Both the position numbers and the translations under genes were made by a program. A DNA stretch of 64,000 nucleotides, taken from contig JAUXSF010000024.1 in the NCBI GenBank assembly GCA_030679955.1, positions 62,001-126,000 on the forward strand. The letters are read 5' to 3'. The DNA comes from Chlamydiales bacterium (GTDB lineage Bacteria > Chlamydiota > Chlamydiia > Chlamydiales > JAJFMA01). The notes under the pieces were generated by a model. The model was not told where the DNA came from. It saw only the letters and a program-made list of their open reading frames with translations, and did no database searches. Of this stretch, positions 9,138 to 17,848 are shown one piece after another (the first letter of the stretch is position 1; every line of letters begins with the position of its first letter).

Positions 9138-9797
9138 ATGAAACAAAAACTTTCATGCGCACTCCTTTGCATCATGACAACACTAAATCCTGTTGTGGCA
9201 GTATCAGATACTCTTGTTGCCTTTTCGGATACTGTTGTCTTAGCCTCCTTAGAAACCAGCCAACCAGAATTCGGTGAACAAATTCAGGATTGGCAAACAC
9301 GTCTAGAGCTAGCGCGGGTATTGAGCTATCAAAAAAAGTACCCCGAAGCGATGCAGCAATACGAGCTGGTTTTAGAGCAGAAACCCGATAGACCTGATAT
9401 TCAGCTAGAACTTGCGGAAATCATGGCATATGACAACCGCACGAAGGAGTCTCTTGAACTTTTGAACAAGCTGGCTCCTGAGTTAACTGGTGATCAAAAC
9501 CGCCTTAAAGTCGCTAACCTCTATGCCACCTTAAAACAATTTGCAATCGCACAGCCACTATACATTAGCCATCTAAACAAGTTCCCAAACGACTTGACAA
9601 CCCGCTATCACTATGCAGAGATGCTGACCTGGGAAAAAAAATACGATGACGCCGCTAAACAGTACAAACTGCTTCTAGCCAAGCGCCCCTCAGACACTCA
9701 ACTTAGGCGTAAATATGCCTTAGTGCTGATTTGGAAGGGAGATACTAATAAAGGAAAAAGACAGCTGGAGAGAACCCTGGTTACAGAAAATCAATGA
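9138..9797 (+). CDS. Secreted TPR protein
   Basis: 219 residues. A signal peptide is plausible (MKQKLSCALLCIMTTLNPVVA). From about residue 45 tetratricopeptide-like repeats run to the end: LARVLSYQKKYPEAMQQYELVLEQKPDRP, then ELAEIMAYDNRTKESLELL and HYAEMLTWEKKYDDAAKQYKLLL. It overlaps the next gene by four bases (ATGA), so the two are translationally coupled. The likely role is periplasmic scaffolding of the polysaccharide exporter encoded downstream. It resembles the TPR part of the 870-residue neighbour, so the operon may have grown by TPR duplication. Confidence 0.82.
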   Translation: MKQKLSCALLCIMTTLNPVVAVSDTLVAFSDTVVLASLETSQPEFGEQIQDWQTRLELARVLSYQKKYPEAMQQYELVLEQKPDRPDIQLELAEIMAYDNRTKESLELLNKLAPELTGDQNRLKVANLYATLKQFAIAQPLYISHLNKFPNDLTTRYHYAEMLTWEKKYDDAAKQYKLLLAKRPSDTQLRRKYALVLIWKGDTNKGKRQLERTLVTENQ

Positions 9798-12406
9798 ACT
9801 TAAAACATATCAGTCTACGTCTATTATTTGTCCTCGGTTTTAGCTGCAGTGGCTACGCACAAAATGCATGGTCAAACAGTGACGCGGAAAGCCTTGTTCC
9901 CCAGCATGATGCCATATCTGATTTCGAAGCTCGGCGTACCATAATTGAAGTTCAAGCTTACAATCCCGACTTTTCCGATCAGAATCTCGAACGGCTCCTT
10001 AAACTGCTTGATCAACAGCCTCAGGATAGCAAGTCCAGGCTGCTGCTGGTTAGAGTTTACGTGCAACGAAAGGATTATAGAAAGGCAGCTGAACAAATAC
10101 GGGAATTGCACGCGCTACAATCCGATAACCCTGAGTTACTAGCTGAACTTGCACAGCTCGAAGCAGATTTAGGCCATTATCAAAAAGCTCAGTGTTTGTT
10201 TGAAAGGGCAATTTCGCTATCTGAGGATCCCCACCTATTGTTAAAATATGCTGGCCTGATGCAGTTGTGGGGCGACTATGATCGTGCACAACGCATCTAC
10301 CGCAATTATCTCTATGACCACCCTTACGAACAGAGAGTAGATCTCTATCTTGCAACAGCTATAGCAGGCGAAGAGCGCTTCTTAGAGGCTGAACAAATCT
10401 ATCTCAATATAATTTGGAATGGACGCCCTACTGATAACACCTTGCTCGGTATGGCGAGAGCTAAATTTGAACAACGTGACTACTGCTCAGCTATAGGCTT
10501 CCTATCCGATATTCGAAATCCAACCGCTGAAACCACTCTGCTAACCGCTTCAACCTTAGAAAAGATCGATAGATATCAAGAAGCGATCGATATCCTACAA
10601 CAATTTGCATCTCAAAAGAAGACCGAAAGTACCGTAGCAGCCACCCTGTTAGTAAAGGCACATAGAATTGCCCTGCACGCAAATGAGTTTGACCTAGCAG
10701 CACACCTTTTAAAAGAAGCAGCTAGGGAGTCCCCACACCTAATTTCCGTCCAATACCATCAAGCCATAGTGTGCCAATCCACGAATGATCTTTTGGAGAA
10801 CATCTACCGCCAGTATAAGTCTGCACCAGAGCTTGTCGAATGGGCCTATTTGTTTTCCGAAGACAATTGCATTGACATCGCCATACAACTTTTTAGAGCT
10901 GCTCTACAGGTGGATCCGTGCCATGATGCTGCCAAGATAGCTCTTGCCGGCGCGTTATCCTCACAGATGCGCTATGGGGAAGCTGCAGACATCTACCTAC
11001 AACTACAGTGCAATTTTACCTACAGCTCCCGTTTTCCGTTGCAATATGCACGCGTTTTAAGCTGGGCCAAGTGCTATCAACAAGCTCTTTATGCTTACGA
11101 GGAATACCTTCAACGCTTCCCCAACAATACTATCGCCCGCATTGAAAGAGCTCGCGTAGCTCTCTGGTGGCAAAGAGGCGATCTGGCAATGTGCTATTAT
11201 AACGAATTGCTTGCCGATGACGTTGCCCCTGCCATTCAACAATCTGTAACCCTAGAAATGTGCACTGAATGGGCTCGTTGGAATAAACGACCTTTTGCAG
11301 CACTGAAAGCTTATGAAACATGGATGGATCACCAACCAGGTAACGCTCAAGCGCTTTTTGGCTATTCTGAGCAATTGTGTGAACTAGGAGCTTGCCAAAA
11401 AGCCAACTGTATCCGGGCGGCTATCTTGAAAGATGATCCTAAAAATCTAATTGTAGATATGGCCTTAGATAGGCAGTGCATTCTACAACAACCCACCGCC
11501 GTCTCCATTTATGATTATTGGCACGAGGTAGGGTACGGAGAACTATCTGGTATTTGGCGACACAAATTTCAACTCGGCGTAGAGGTTCCTCTCTGCTGTA
11601 ACTCCAAAGTACGCCTATTATGCGATCATTTTCTGGATCATACTCTAATCCAACATCGTGACTTTCAATCGGAAGCCCTTACTCTAGAATATGAAAACAT
11701 CCTAAACCCATACTTGGCAGTTTTTGGGTCGGTTACGCAGAAGCTTGGAGGCAATTACCACATCCACAACCCCACTCAAGGCATTTTTAAGATCGAAGGT
11801 CGACTATTTGATAACATACAGTATGGTTTAGGAGTAGCCCGCAAAGACGAATACTACAACTATTTCGGCGTGCGGCAAGGAGTGCAATCTACGTCAATTT
11901 GGGCCAATGGCTCACTTCAAATTGATCGAAGGCAGCTTCTGGAGGGGCGTGTTGAGCAGTTAAAATACACAGATCATAACCACCAAAACATCTCTCTAAT
12001 AGGTTATACCCTTCAACTAACAGAAGCACCCACTACATGGAAGGCATTTGTACAACTAGAACACCGTAACACTGCTCAAAACAACATCTTTATCTATTCT
12101 GATGAAGGTTCTCTAGTCAATATTATTCACCCATATTGGGCTCCACAACACTATTGGGCTCGACGCGCAGGCCTGGAATTCATGCATGACCTTCAAACTA
12201 TCTCGTTCTGTGGATCACGCAAGCACTTCTATGTACTTAGAGGATCCGCCTTTGACGACACGCAAGATAATCCAGGAGGCTCATTTAGCTTTGAGTACCA
12301 TTGGGATTGTAGCGATCTATTGGGTTTATATGTCTCCGGCGCAGTCTATCGTTCTAGATTATGGAATGCAGAAGGAATCTGGAGCGGATGTAACTACCGA
12401 TTCTAA
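9794..12406 (+). CDS. TPR protein with C-terminal outer-membrane beta-barrel (polysaccharide export porin, PgaA/BcsC-like layout)
   Basis: 870 residues. A signal peptide (SLRLLFVLGFSCSGYAQ) is followed by many TPR-like repeats over residues ~30-560. From about residue 570 the character changes to alternating polar/aromatic strands, and the chain ends in CNYRF, a terminal phenylalanine typical of BAM-assembled barrels. TPR region plus C-terminal barrel is the architecture of PgaA, BcsC and AlgK-AlgE, which pass a nascent polysaccharide through the outer membrane. The gene overlaps the upstream TPR gene by four bases and is followed 16 bases later by a cellulose-synthase-like glycosyltransferase, which supports that role. 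The repeats contain many cysteines, unusual for a periplasmic protein. No sequence-level family assignment was possible. Confidence 0.75.
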   Translation: MNLKHISLRLLFVLGFSCSGYAQNAWSNSDAESLVPQHDAISDFEARRTIIEVQAYNPDFSDQNLERLLKLLDQQPQDSKSRLLLVRVYVQRKDYRKAAEQIRELHALQSDNPELLAELAQLEADLGHYQKAQCLFERAISLSEDPHLLLKYAGLMQLWGDYDRAQRIYRNYLYDHPYEQRVDLYLATAIAGEERFLEAEQIYLNIIWNGRPTDNTLLGMARAKFEQRDYCSAIGFLSDIRNPTAETTLLTASTLEKIDRYQEAIDILQQFASQKKTESTVAATLLVKAHRIALHANEFDLAAHLLKEAARESPHLISVQYHQAIVCQSTNDLLENIYRQYKSAPELVEWAYLFSEDNCIDIAIQLFRAALQVDPCHDAAKIALAGALSSQMRYGEAADIYLQLQCNFTYSSRFPLQYARVLSWAKCYQQALYAYEEYLQRFPNNTIARIERARVALWWQRGDLAMCYYNELLADDVAPAIQQSVTLEMCTEWARWNKRPFAALKAYETWMDHQPGNAQALFGYSEQLCELGACQKANCIRAAILKDDPKNLIVDMALDRQCILQQPTAVSIYDYWHEVGYGELSGIWRHKFQLGVEVPLCCNSKVRLLCDHFLDHTLIQHRDFQSEALTLEYENILNPYLAVFGSVTQKLGGNYHIHNPTQGIFKIEGRLFDNIQYGLGVARKDEYYNYFGVRQGVQSTSIWANGSLQIDRRQLLEGRVEQLKYTDHNHQNISLIGYTLQLTEAPTTWKAFVQLEHRNTAQNNIFIYSDEGSLVNIIHPYWAPQHYWARRAGLEFMHDLQTISFCGSRKHFYVLRGSAFDDTQDNPGGSFSFEYHWDCSDLLGLYVSGAVYRSRLWNAEGIWSGCNYRF

Positions 12407-12422
12407 AAAAAGGAATTGAACT

Positions 12423-14036
12423 GTGAACTGGAAATACCGCCTAGAATCCTGGCTGATGCGCTATATTAATGTGTTAATTGTCACTTATCTAAGTCTAAGA
12501 ATTTTCTTTTTCTTTCACTATCCAACCACGGGATATCTGCAAGCTGTTGTTCTAGTATTCTTATTAGCCGAGGCCTTTTTCCTTTTTCACGCCTATGGTT
12601 ACTTCAGATACCTCCGCAAAGTTACCCAGGCTAGAAAGAATCCGGTTCAAGAAGCAGAACTTCCACCCCTTAATTCGTACCCACCGGTCGCCATTGTAGT
12701 TGCTTCCTATAAAGAACCCATCTCCGTGCTCGAAGACACCCTCATCTGCTTCCACAACCTTACTTACCCCAATAAGCAATTATACTTTCTGGATGACACC
12801 CGTTATGACGTACCTTGGAGCGTTCCCGAAAGGGCTGAACAATACAAAAAAGAAGTGGAAGATCTATGCAAATCGATAGACATCAACCTCTTTAGGCGTA
12901 AATGGCACCACGCCAAAGCAGGGATGATCAATGACTTCCTAGATTACATCCAAGGACGAAAAAAGGAGGACTTCACCCTCACGCGCTATGATGATAGCTC
13001 ATGGTGTGGTGAAGAAAAATACATTATCATTTTTGATGCCGATATGAACCCATTACCCAACTTCGTCGAGCCGCTAGTGGCTCGTATGGAAAGCCAACCC
13101 GACGTTGCCCTGATACAAACACCACAGTACTACACCAACTTCGACCAAAGTCGCGTAGCAAAAGCGGCCAGCTTAATGCAAGTTGTTTTCTATGAATGGA
13201 TTATGGAAGCAAAAGGCCTTCAAAATCTTACCATATTTTGCGGCTCTAACGTCATTTTAAGAGTTGACGCCATTCGGGAAGTCGGTGGTATCGACCTATC
13301 ATCCGTGACAGAAGACTTTGCCACTACATTTAATCTACATAAAAAGAACTGGAAGTCGCTCTATGTCAATATCCCCTGTGCGTTCGGTCTTGGCCCTGAA
13401 GACTTAGGAGCGTTCTTTAAACAACAAGACCGTTGGGCGCGAGGCACCGTTGCCATGCTACCCAAAACAATCGGCACCTTTCTCAGGCATCCCTTTAAAT
13501 TTCCACTGGCGTTCTACTGGGAGTACTTTCTCTCATCAAGCTACTACCTAGTAGGTTGGATGTACCTAATACTGATGACCGGACCTGTTGTTTACCTGCT
13601 TCTAGACATACGCTTATATCAATTCCCCACGTGGCTATATGGGGTCGCCATGTTCCCCTATACCCTCGCCTCTAACTTCCTGTTCTATTGGACGCTGCAG
13701 CAACGAGGCTACCACTTTAAAGACCTGTTTTTAGGAACAATGCTTTCATTTATCTCTACGCCAGTATTTATGAAAGCCTCCTTACAAGGCCTACTCGGCA
13801 TAAAAGGCCACTTCGTTGTGACACCAAAAGATGTTTCCACCCAGTTACCGCTGCGCGATCTTTGGCCACAACTAACCTTCTGTCTTGTCGCTTTCGTAAC
13901 CATGGTATGGGGATTCTTACGACTGTATTATGAAGGCGAGCCGTTTTTCGGACTGATATTCAACCTCTTCTGGATTTCATTTTACTTCGCCATATTTTCA
14001 TCCATATTCTATTTTAACCAGCCGCAGAAAACATAA
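12423..14036 (+). CDS. Cellulose-synthase-like processive glycosyltransferase, GT2, membrane-embedded
   Basis: 537 residues, starting with GTG after an AAAGGAA Shine-Dalgarno. Two N-terminal membrane helices are followed by a cytoplasmic GT2 domain and about four to five C-terminal helices, the BcsA layout. All catalytic motifs are visible: DDTR at 124-127, DAD at 205-207, FCGSN near 272-276, TED at 296-298 (catalytic base) and QQDRW at 334-338. Enzymes of this kind polymerise a UDP- or GDP-sugar and thread the glycan through their own channel. There is no C-terminal PilZ domain, so direct c-di-GMP activation as in BcsA is not expected. The sugar is unknown. The upstream TPR/barrel genes and the downstream STAS gene form the rest of the machine. 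Confidence 0.9.
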   Translation: MNWKYRLESWLMRYINVLIVTYLSLRIFFFFHYPTTGYLQAVVLVFLLAEAFFLFHAYGYFRYLRKVTQARKNPVQEAELPPLNSYPPVAIVVASYKEPISVLEDTLICFHNLTYPNKQLYFLDDTRYDVPWSVPERAEQYKKEVEDLCKSIDINLFRRKWHHAKAGMINDFLDYIQGRKKEDFTLTRYDDSSWCGEEKYIIIFDADMNPLPNFVEPLVARMESQPDVALIQTPQYYTNFDQSRVAKAASLMQVVFYEWIMEAKGLQNLTIFCGSNVILRVDAIREVGGIDLSSVTEDFATTFNLHKKNWKSLYVNIPCAFGLGPEDLGAFFKQQDRWARGTVAMLPKTIGTFLRHPFKFPLAFYWEYFLSSSYYLVGWMYLILMTGPVVYLLLDIRLYQFPTWLYGVAMFPYTLASNFLFYWTLQQRGYHFKDLFLGTMLSFISTPVFMKASLQGLLGIKGHFVVTPKDVSTQLPLRDLWPQLTFCLVAFVTMVWGFLRLYYEGEPFFGLIFNLFWISFYFAIFSSIFYFNQPQKT

Positions 14037-14101
14037 ATCCAAATCCTGGTAATAAATTCCTTTGCATGTTACGGATAAGACATACCTATGGAAGAGAAAT
14101 C

Positions 14102-14443
14102 ATGTTTAACGACGTTAAGATAGTTGACGATGTTGCCATTATCAAAGTACACGGCAATGTATTGGACGCCTTAAGTGCACGGGAGTTTCGACAAGATGTC
14201 GTAAAGCTTAGCGAACAAGGCTTCAAATCATTCATCATTGATCTATCGACTATCAGCTTTATCGACTCCGCAGGCTTAGGAGTGATCATACTACTTCATA
14301 AAACAACCGGCGCTGAAGGAAATATAGCTTTGTGTGGAGTGCAAAAGCGCGTACATGACGTCCTTCATATGGTTAATATGAAGCATCTTATCAGCATCGA
14401 CAATACTGTCGACGCAGCCCTTCAAAAGATTCACGCCACTTAA
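14102..14443 (+). CDS. STAS-domain anti-sigma-factor-antagonist-like protein
   Basis: 113 residues from the ATG at 14102, preceded by a GGAAGAG Shine-Dalgarno; the frame is also open from 14066. It is a single STAS domain (SpoIIAA/RsbV type), with VAIIKVHGNVLDALSA at the start and DLSTISFIDSAGLGVIILL containing the conserved serine that a partner kinase phosphorylates and a PP2C phosphatase dephosphorylates. It is the last gene of the polysaccharide operon, 65 bases after the synthase. It may set synthase activity or operon expression through partner switching. The REC-PP2C-HATPase-STAS protein at 24.3 kb is a candidate upstream component (inference). Confidence 0.9.
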   Translation: MFNDVKIVDDVAIIKVHGNVLDALSAREFRQDVVKLSEQGFKSFIIDLSTISFIDSAGLGVIILLHKTTGAEGNIALCGVQKRVHDVLHMVNMKHLISIDNTVDAALQKIHAT

Positions 14444-14584
14444 GAAACATTCACTTAAATCTGGATTACGAACGACTTGTCGCCGCTCTTCCGTTCATAG
14501 TTGTTCGAACCAAATAAATGCTTGACCAAATCAAATATTTTATTAGATAGTAGCCTACCTAACCGATTTCTAATGAGATTCTAG

Positions 14585-15712
14585 ATGGGTCGTGCCACAC
14601 TCTTGCTTCTACTGTGCCTTGTCAAAGGCATGACAGCCTTTGCTCAACAATCCCCCGTACATCTACCGCTCGCAGAGGTCGCAGGGGATACATCATCAAT
14701 ACTCGCAGGCTGCGTAAATGTCATTACCGGCAGTTATTCCACCGCCGAAGTGGACATCATCATACCAGGAGCACAGCCAGTATCATTCCAACGCCTGTAC
14801 TGTTCAGCAGACTGGAGAGGGCAAGGCTTAAGTGATGGTTGGAATCACAATTACCTACCCGGTTTCGCCTCTATTGGCCAGGAAGGCGGCAAATATGCAA
14901 TTTTCATTCCTGAATCCTCTGGTGGAACACTGTCTTATAGAAGCACATCTGACGCCTTGATACGTAAGAACGAGCAGGGCCAACACTTAGGCCTTTGTCC
15001 AATACGGGCCGTACAGCGTGCCGTTGCGGATGCCGCCAGTAAAATTTCCGGCATGCCCGTGCTCGAAGGTTACTTTGAGCACTCACAAGTCGTTACACAT
15101 CACGGTACTAACGAAAACAGGCAACCAATTATCGTTTATAACGGCATGTTAACCCCCTTTGCGGAGTTCATGCCTCGACTCGATGAATTGAGCAAAGCCA
15201 ATGGCAACTGCACTGTCATAGGCTCGTATAATGCGACCCACGGCTTCGTTGGTGATGTAATCGAATGCGGCCTAACCCTCCTTGGAATTAACACTCATGC
15301 AGTAGAAGTCGGCAAGCAAGCGATCGCAGCAGGATTTGCCGCTGACCACACCGGAAAAGGCATAATTGCTCTAGCACATAGTCAAGGGGGTCTTACACTC
15401 CATCGCTCCTACACCCAGTTTGATGACAAAATGATCGATAAAATTTACGCTGTAACCTGCGGATCTGCTAAAATTATTTGCGATCCACGTCTGGCTGGTT
15501 ATGCAAACGATGTCGACAAACTCGAATTTGTTACTTTTTTGGGCGATTGGACTAACTATACTAAGGCCTTTTGGGGCAATTCGCGCATGAACGTCGATTG
15601 GATTGGCCATTATAAGGGCCTTCCAGGATCTAACCATGCATTTGAGAACTACACCAAATATGTTAACTATCAAATAGACCGTGCTAATGATGTTTTGGGA
15701 AAAAGGAGGTAA
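14585..15712 (+). CDS. RHS N-terminal segment fused to a DUF687-like serine hydrolase domain; no RHS repeats
   Basis: 375 residues. A signal peptide (LLLLLCLVKGMTAFAQ) leads into ~100 residues that match the start of RHS/YD-repeat proteins: GCVNVITGSYSTAEVDIIIP, SFQRLYCSADWRGQG, LSDGWNHNYLPGF. The chain then passes, without any YD repeats, into an alpha/beta-hydrolase-like domain: IVYNGMLTPFAEFMPRLDEL, SYNATHGFVGD and the nucleophile-elbow-like ALAHSQGG. This hydrolase resembles the C-terminal part of chlamydial RHS/DUF687 proteins as I remember them. A full RHS protein would carry over a thousand residues between these parts, so this looks like an internal deletion or a compact effector. A small gene and three lipoprotein-like genes follow on the same strand. 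Confidence 0.75.
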   Translation: MGRATLLLLLCLVKGMTAFAQQSPVHLPLAEVAGDTSSILAGCVNVITGSYSTAEVDIIIPGAQPVSFQRLYCSADWRGQGLSDGWNHNYLPGFASIGQEGGKYAIFIPESSGGTLSYRSTSDALIRKNEQGQHLGLCPIRAVQRAVADAASKISGMPVLEGYFEHSQVVTHHGTNENRQPIIVYNGMLTPFAEFMPRLDELSKANGNCTVIGSYNATHGFVGDVIECGLTLLGINTHAVEVGKQAIAAGFAADHTGKGIIALAHSQGGLTLHRSYTQFDDKMIDKIYAVTCGSAKIICDPRLAGYANDVDKLEFVTFLGDWTNYTKAFWGNSRMNVDWIGHYKGLPGSNHAFENYTKYVNYQIDRANDVLGKRR

Positions 15713-15744
15713 CGCTGTGAAATTATCATTGTTTTTTTTTAAGC

Positions 15745-16263
15745 ATGTATCTTTCCCTCAATCTTCCTATAAATAAATTACATGGTGATGAGTATAAACG
15801 GTGGGATCGGACAAGCATAAAATGCTATACTACAGATCTTTGGCATCGAAAAAAATGGCGTCTAGTCGCGCAAGGTTCCGAATTCGACAATAAATTAGAA
15901 ACACTCGTGGTTACATATGAAAGCTGTCAACTAGTACAAATACTCGAAGCTAGAAGGCTAGTTGTTCCCGAAATCCAAGAAGCTTTGATAGTTATTGGCA
16001 GTGGACAGAATGCTCGAATCAAAGCAAAAAATGGCCCATTCACTATCGAAAACTTAGGACTTATGGTTGGCTTTAACCCAGATGGCAACCACCCACCCAA
16101 ACCATACATTTCGTTAATTAGCCTGTTGAATGGAAATATCCTGTATAAGGTTCGCAATGACAACAATAGTGGCTTTGAGTTGCTTCATGAGGAGAGCTTT
16201 GAAGATGCTCTTCGAATTGTTGAAGAGGAATCACAACATCACAATACCACCAGCGAATGCTAA
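15745..16263 (+). CDS. Uncharacterised small protein after the RHS-hydrolase; start region disrupted by a T9 tract
   Basis: 172 residues if read from the ATG at 15745, which has no Shine-Dalgarno. A strong AGGAGG site lies eight bases before a GTG at 15717, but that GTG reads VKLSLFFFKHVS in another frame and soon stops. Between them is a run of nine T (15732-15740). Losing one T would join the GTG to this frame, giving a ~181-residue product beginning VKLSLFFLSMYLSLNLP, a plausible hydrophobic leader. The body (WRLVAQGSEFDNKLETLVVTYE and so on) is not recognised. Position right after the hydrolase gene suggests a partner or immunity protein (inference). Confidence 0.6.
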   Translation: MYLSLNLPINKLHGDEYKRWDRTSIKCYTTDLWHRKKWRLVAQGSEFDNKLETLVVTYESCQLVQILEARRLVVPEIQEALIVIGSGQNARIKAKNGPFTIENLGLMVGFNPDGNHPPKPYISLISLLNGNILYKVRNDNNSGFELLHEESFEDALRIVEEESQHHNTTSEC

Positions 16264-16334
16264 GCTCCCTCTTTAACGAAATGCGCGTGCAATTCAAAGT
16301 TGCAATTTACACAAATGAATCGAGAAACGTCCTT

Positions 16335-17825
16335 ATGAAACTGAAAACCTTACTTATTATGGTCTTGTTAACAACAAGCTTGATTAGTTGCTCCGTGGCT
16401 ACATCAAGCTACCACTATGCCCTAGGAACTCAGGCATTGCGTGATGGCGACCTTGAAGCGGCACTGCAACATTTGGAACTATCTACCCAGCAATGTCCCA
16501 CGACTCTAAACTATGAGAACCTATCGTTTGCCTATCTTCAAGCTGGTCAAGTACAAAAAGCCTGGTGCGCGGCTCGTCAGGCCATATTAATCATGCCCAC
16601 TGCTGTAGGTGTTTCTAATTGTAATTCAATCTGGGAAGTCATCCAAAAGGAAAACTCTATAGATATTGGAACCTCTAGTCTTTCGTACGTATCGGATGTT
16701 TTGGGTGCGCCAGATAATACAATTAAGGAAGAAGACGAAAAGACTATTCTCATTTATGGCTCAGTAGCTCTTCACTTTGACGATAATATCTTAACCGAAA
16801 TTAAACATGACGTTGCAGACGATAACCAATCTACGGCGGGCGAAGCATGTATGGAAGTGGAGATTAGTCATGATTTGCCTATAAAAACGACAATTACAAT
16901 GCACTTCGATGACGCCAAAAATTGGAAGGACATAAATCGACACCTAACACAAAAACAGGTTATCGCAGAGTATATTCCGGTCGAACAGGACGTAGACCAT
17001 TGGACAGACTTAATAAGCCTTCAACGCATCGACATTAAGGGTTCCACTGACACTATGAAGCATATTGTTAGCACGGTAGAAAGCGAAACGCTAAAAAAAT
17101 ACCCAGGTAGTAACACAACGTTTAATGTGCTGAAATGCGGAAAATCGGATGCACTATACGAATGGAAGCTTCATGAAGCGCATAAAGACATTCCCGAACA
17201 ACATGAGGTCGCTCGTTTATGGTTCACGAACGGCTATGTTTACCGCATTGGAGTCATCAAACAATATAGCCACATGAATGATATTGAGCGAGAAAAGTGG
17301 CTTGGCAGGCTGCAGCATTCCACCGGTCTAGCGTCATATGAAGATGCCATGAAGCATATTGCCAATGAAATCTCGTTTGCTAATAGATCACAAGAATGTA
17401 TGGATTTGGCAAGATGGAACGACTGGCTAGCTGCAAAAATAACTGAACAAAATTCCTGTCTGATTAAACTCCATATTCCTCCGAATACTTCAGCTAAAAA
17501 TGCTACAGAAGGTTTGCTGGTCACAAGTTTACTTAGAGGTCGTCACCGTACTATAGAGCCTTACTTCGCCATAGAAAGGCAATCTTTAACTAAACAACCC
17601 GGCAACCTTACACATCTGCAGGTTCTATTTGAATCTCCTACTGAGGTTATCTATAGCTACGGTCATTTGCAAAACGGTATTCTTCGTAATGTTGTTGTGC
17701 GCTCTTTGTTACGAAATGGCGACTATTTTTCCATTGCGTATGTTCAAGTTGTAAAGACCAAAGCTACCGAAGAGCAGTTGCAAGACTGGAAAGGTTGGCT
17801 GGAAGAGATTAAGATTGCCGGTTGA
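16335..17825 (+). CDS. Lipoprotein with TPR-like N-terminus and duplicated C-terminal module
   Basis: 496 residues from the ATG at 16335, chosen because it gives a clean lipoprotein leader (MKLKTLLIMVLLTTSLISC, lipid-modified Cys19); the frame is open from 16257. Residues ~25-110 look TPR-like (ALGTQALRDGDLEAALQHLE). The C-terminal ~330 residues are strongly similar to the next gene: HFDDAKNWKDI against GLDDARLWKEI, NETLKKYPGS or SETLKKYPGS, LYEWKLH, QHEVARL, YRIGV. Each copy appears internally repeated (a VLYEWK..YRIGV module and a later EVIYxYxH..YxSIxYV module). The stop overlaps the next frame. Family not recognised; likely outer-membrane or periplasmic. Confidence 0.75.
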   Translation: MKLKTLLIMVLLTTSLISCSVATSSYHYALGTQALRDGDLEAALQHLELSTQQCPTTLNYENLSFAYLQAGQVQKAWCAARQAILIMPTAVGVSNCNSIWEVIQKENSIDIGTSSLSYVSDVLGAPDNTIKEEDEKTILIYGSVALHFDDNILTEIKHDVADDNQSTAGEACMEVEISHDLPIKTTITMHFDDAKNWKDINRHLTQKQVIAEYIPVEQDVDHWTDLISLQRIDIKGSTDTMKHIVSTVESETLKKYPGSNTTFNVLKCGKSDALYEWKLHEAHKDIPEQHEVARLWFTNGYVYRIGVIKQYSHMNDIEREKWLGRLQHSTGLASYEDAMKHIANEISFANRSQECMDLARWNDWLAAKITEQNSCLIKLHIPPNTSAKNATEGLLVTSLLRGRHRTIEPYFAIERQSLTKQPGNLTHLQVLFESPTEVIYSYGHLQNGILRNVVVRSLLRNGDYFSIAYVQVVKTKATEEQLQDWKGWLEEIKIAG

Positions 17826-17848
17826 CGTTTGAAAAGGACATTATAACT

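Noticed and set aside
12423-14036. True cellulose synthase BcsA with c-di-GMP control
   Set aside because: No PilZ domain, no BcsB-like gene and no BcsZ nearby; only the GT2 core is shared, so the product should not be called cellulose.
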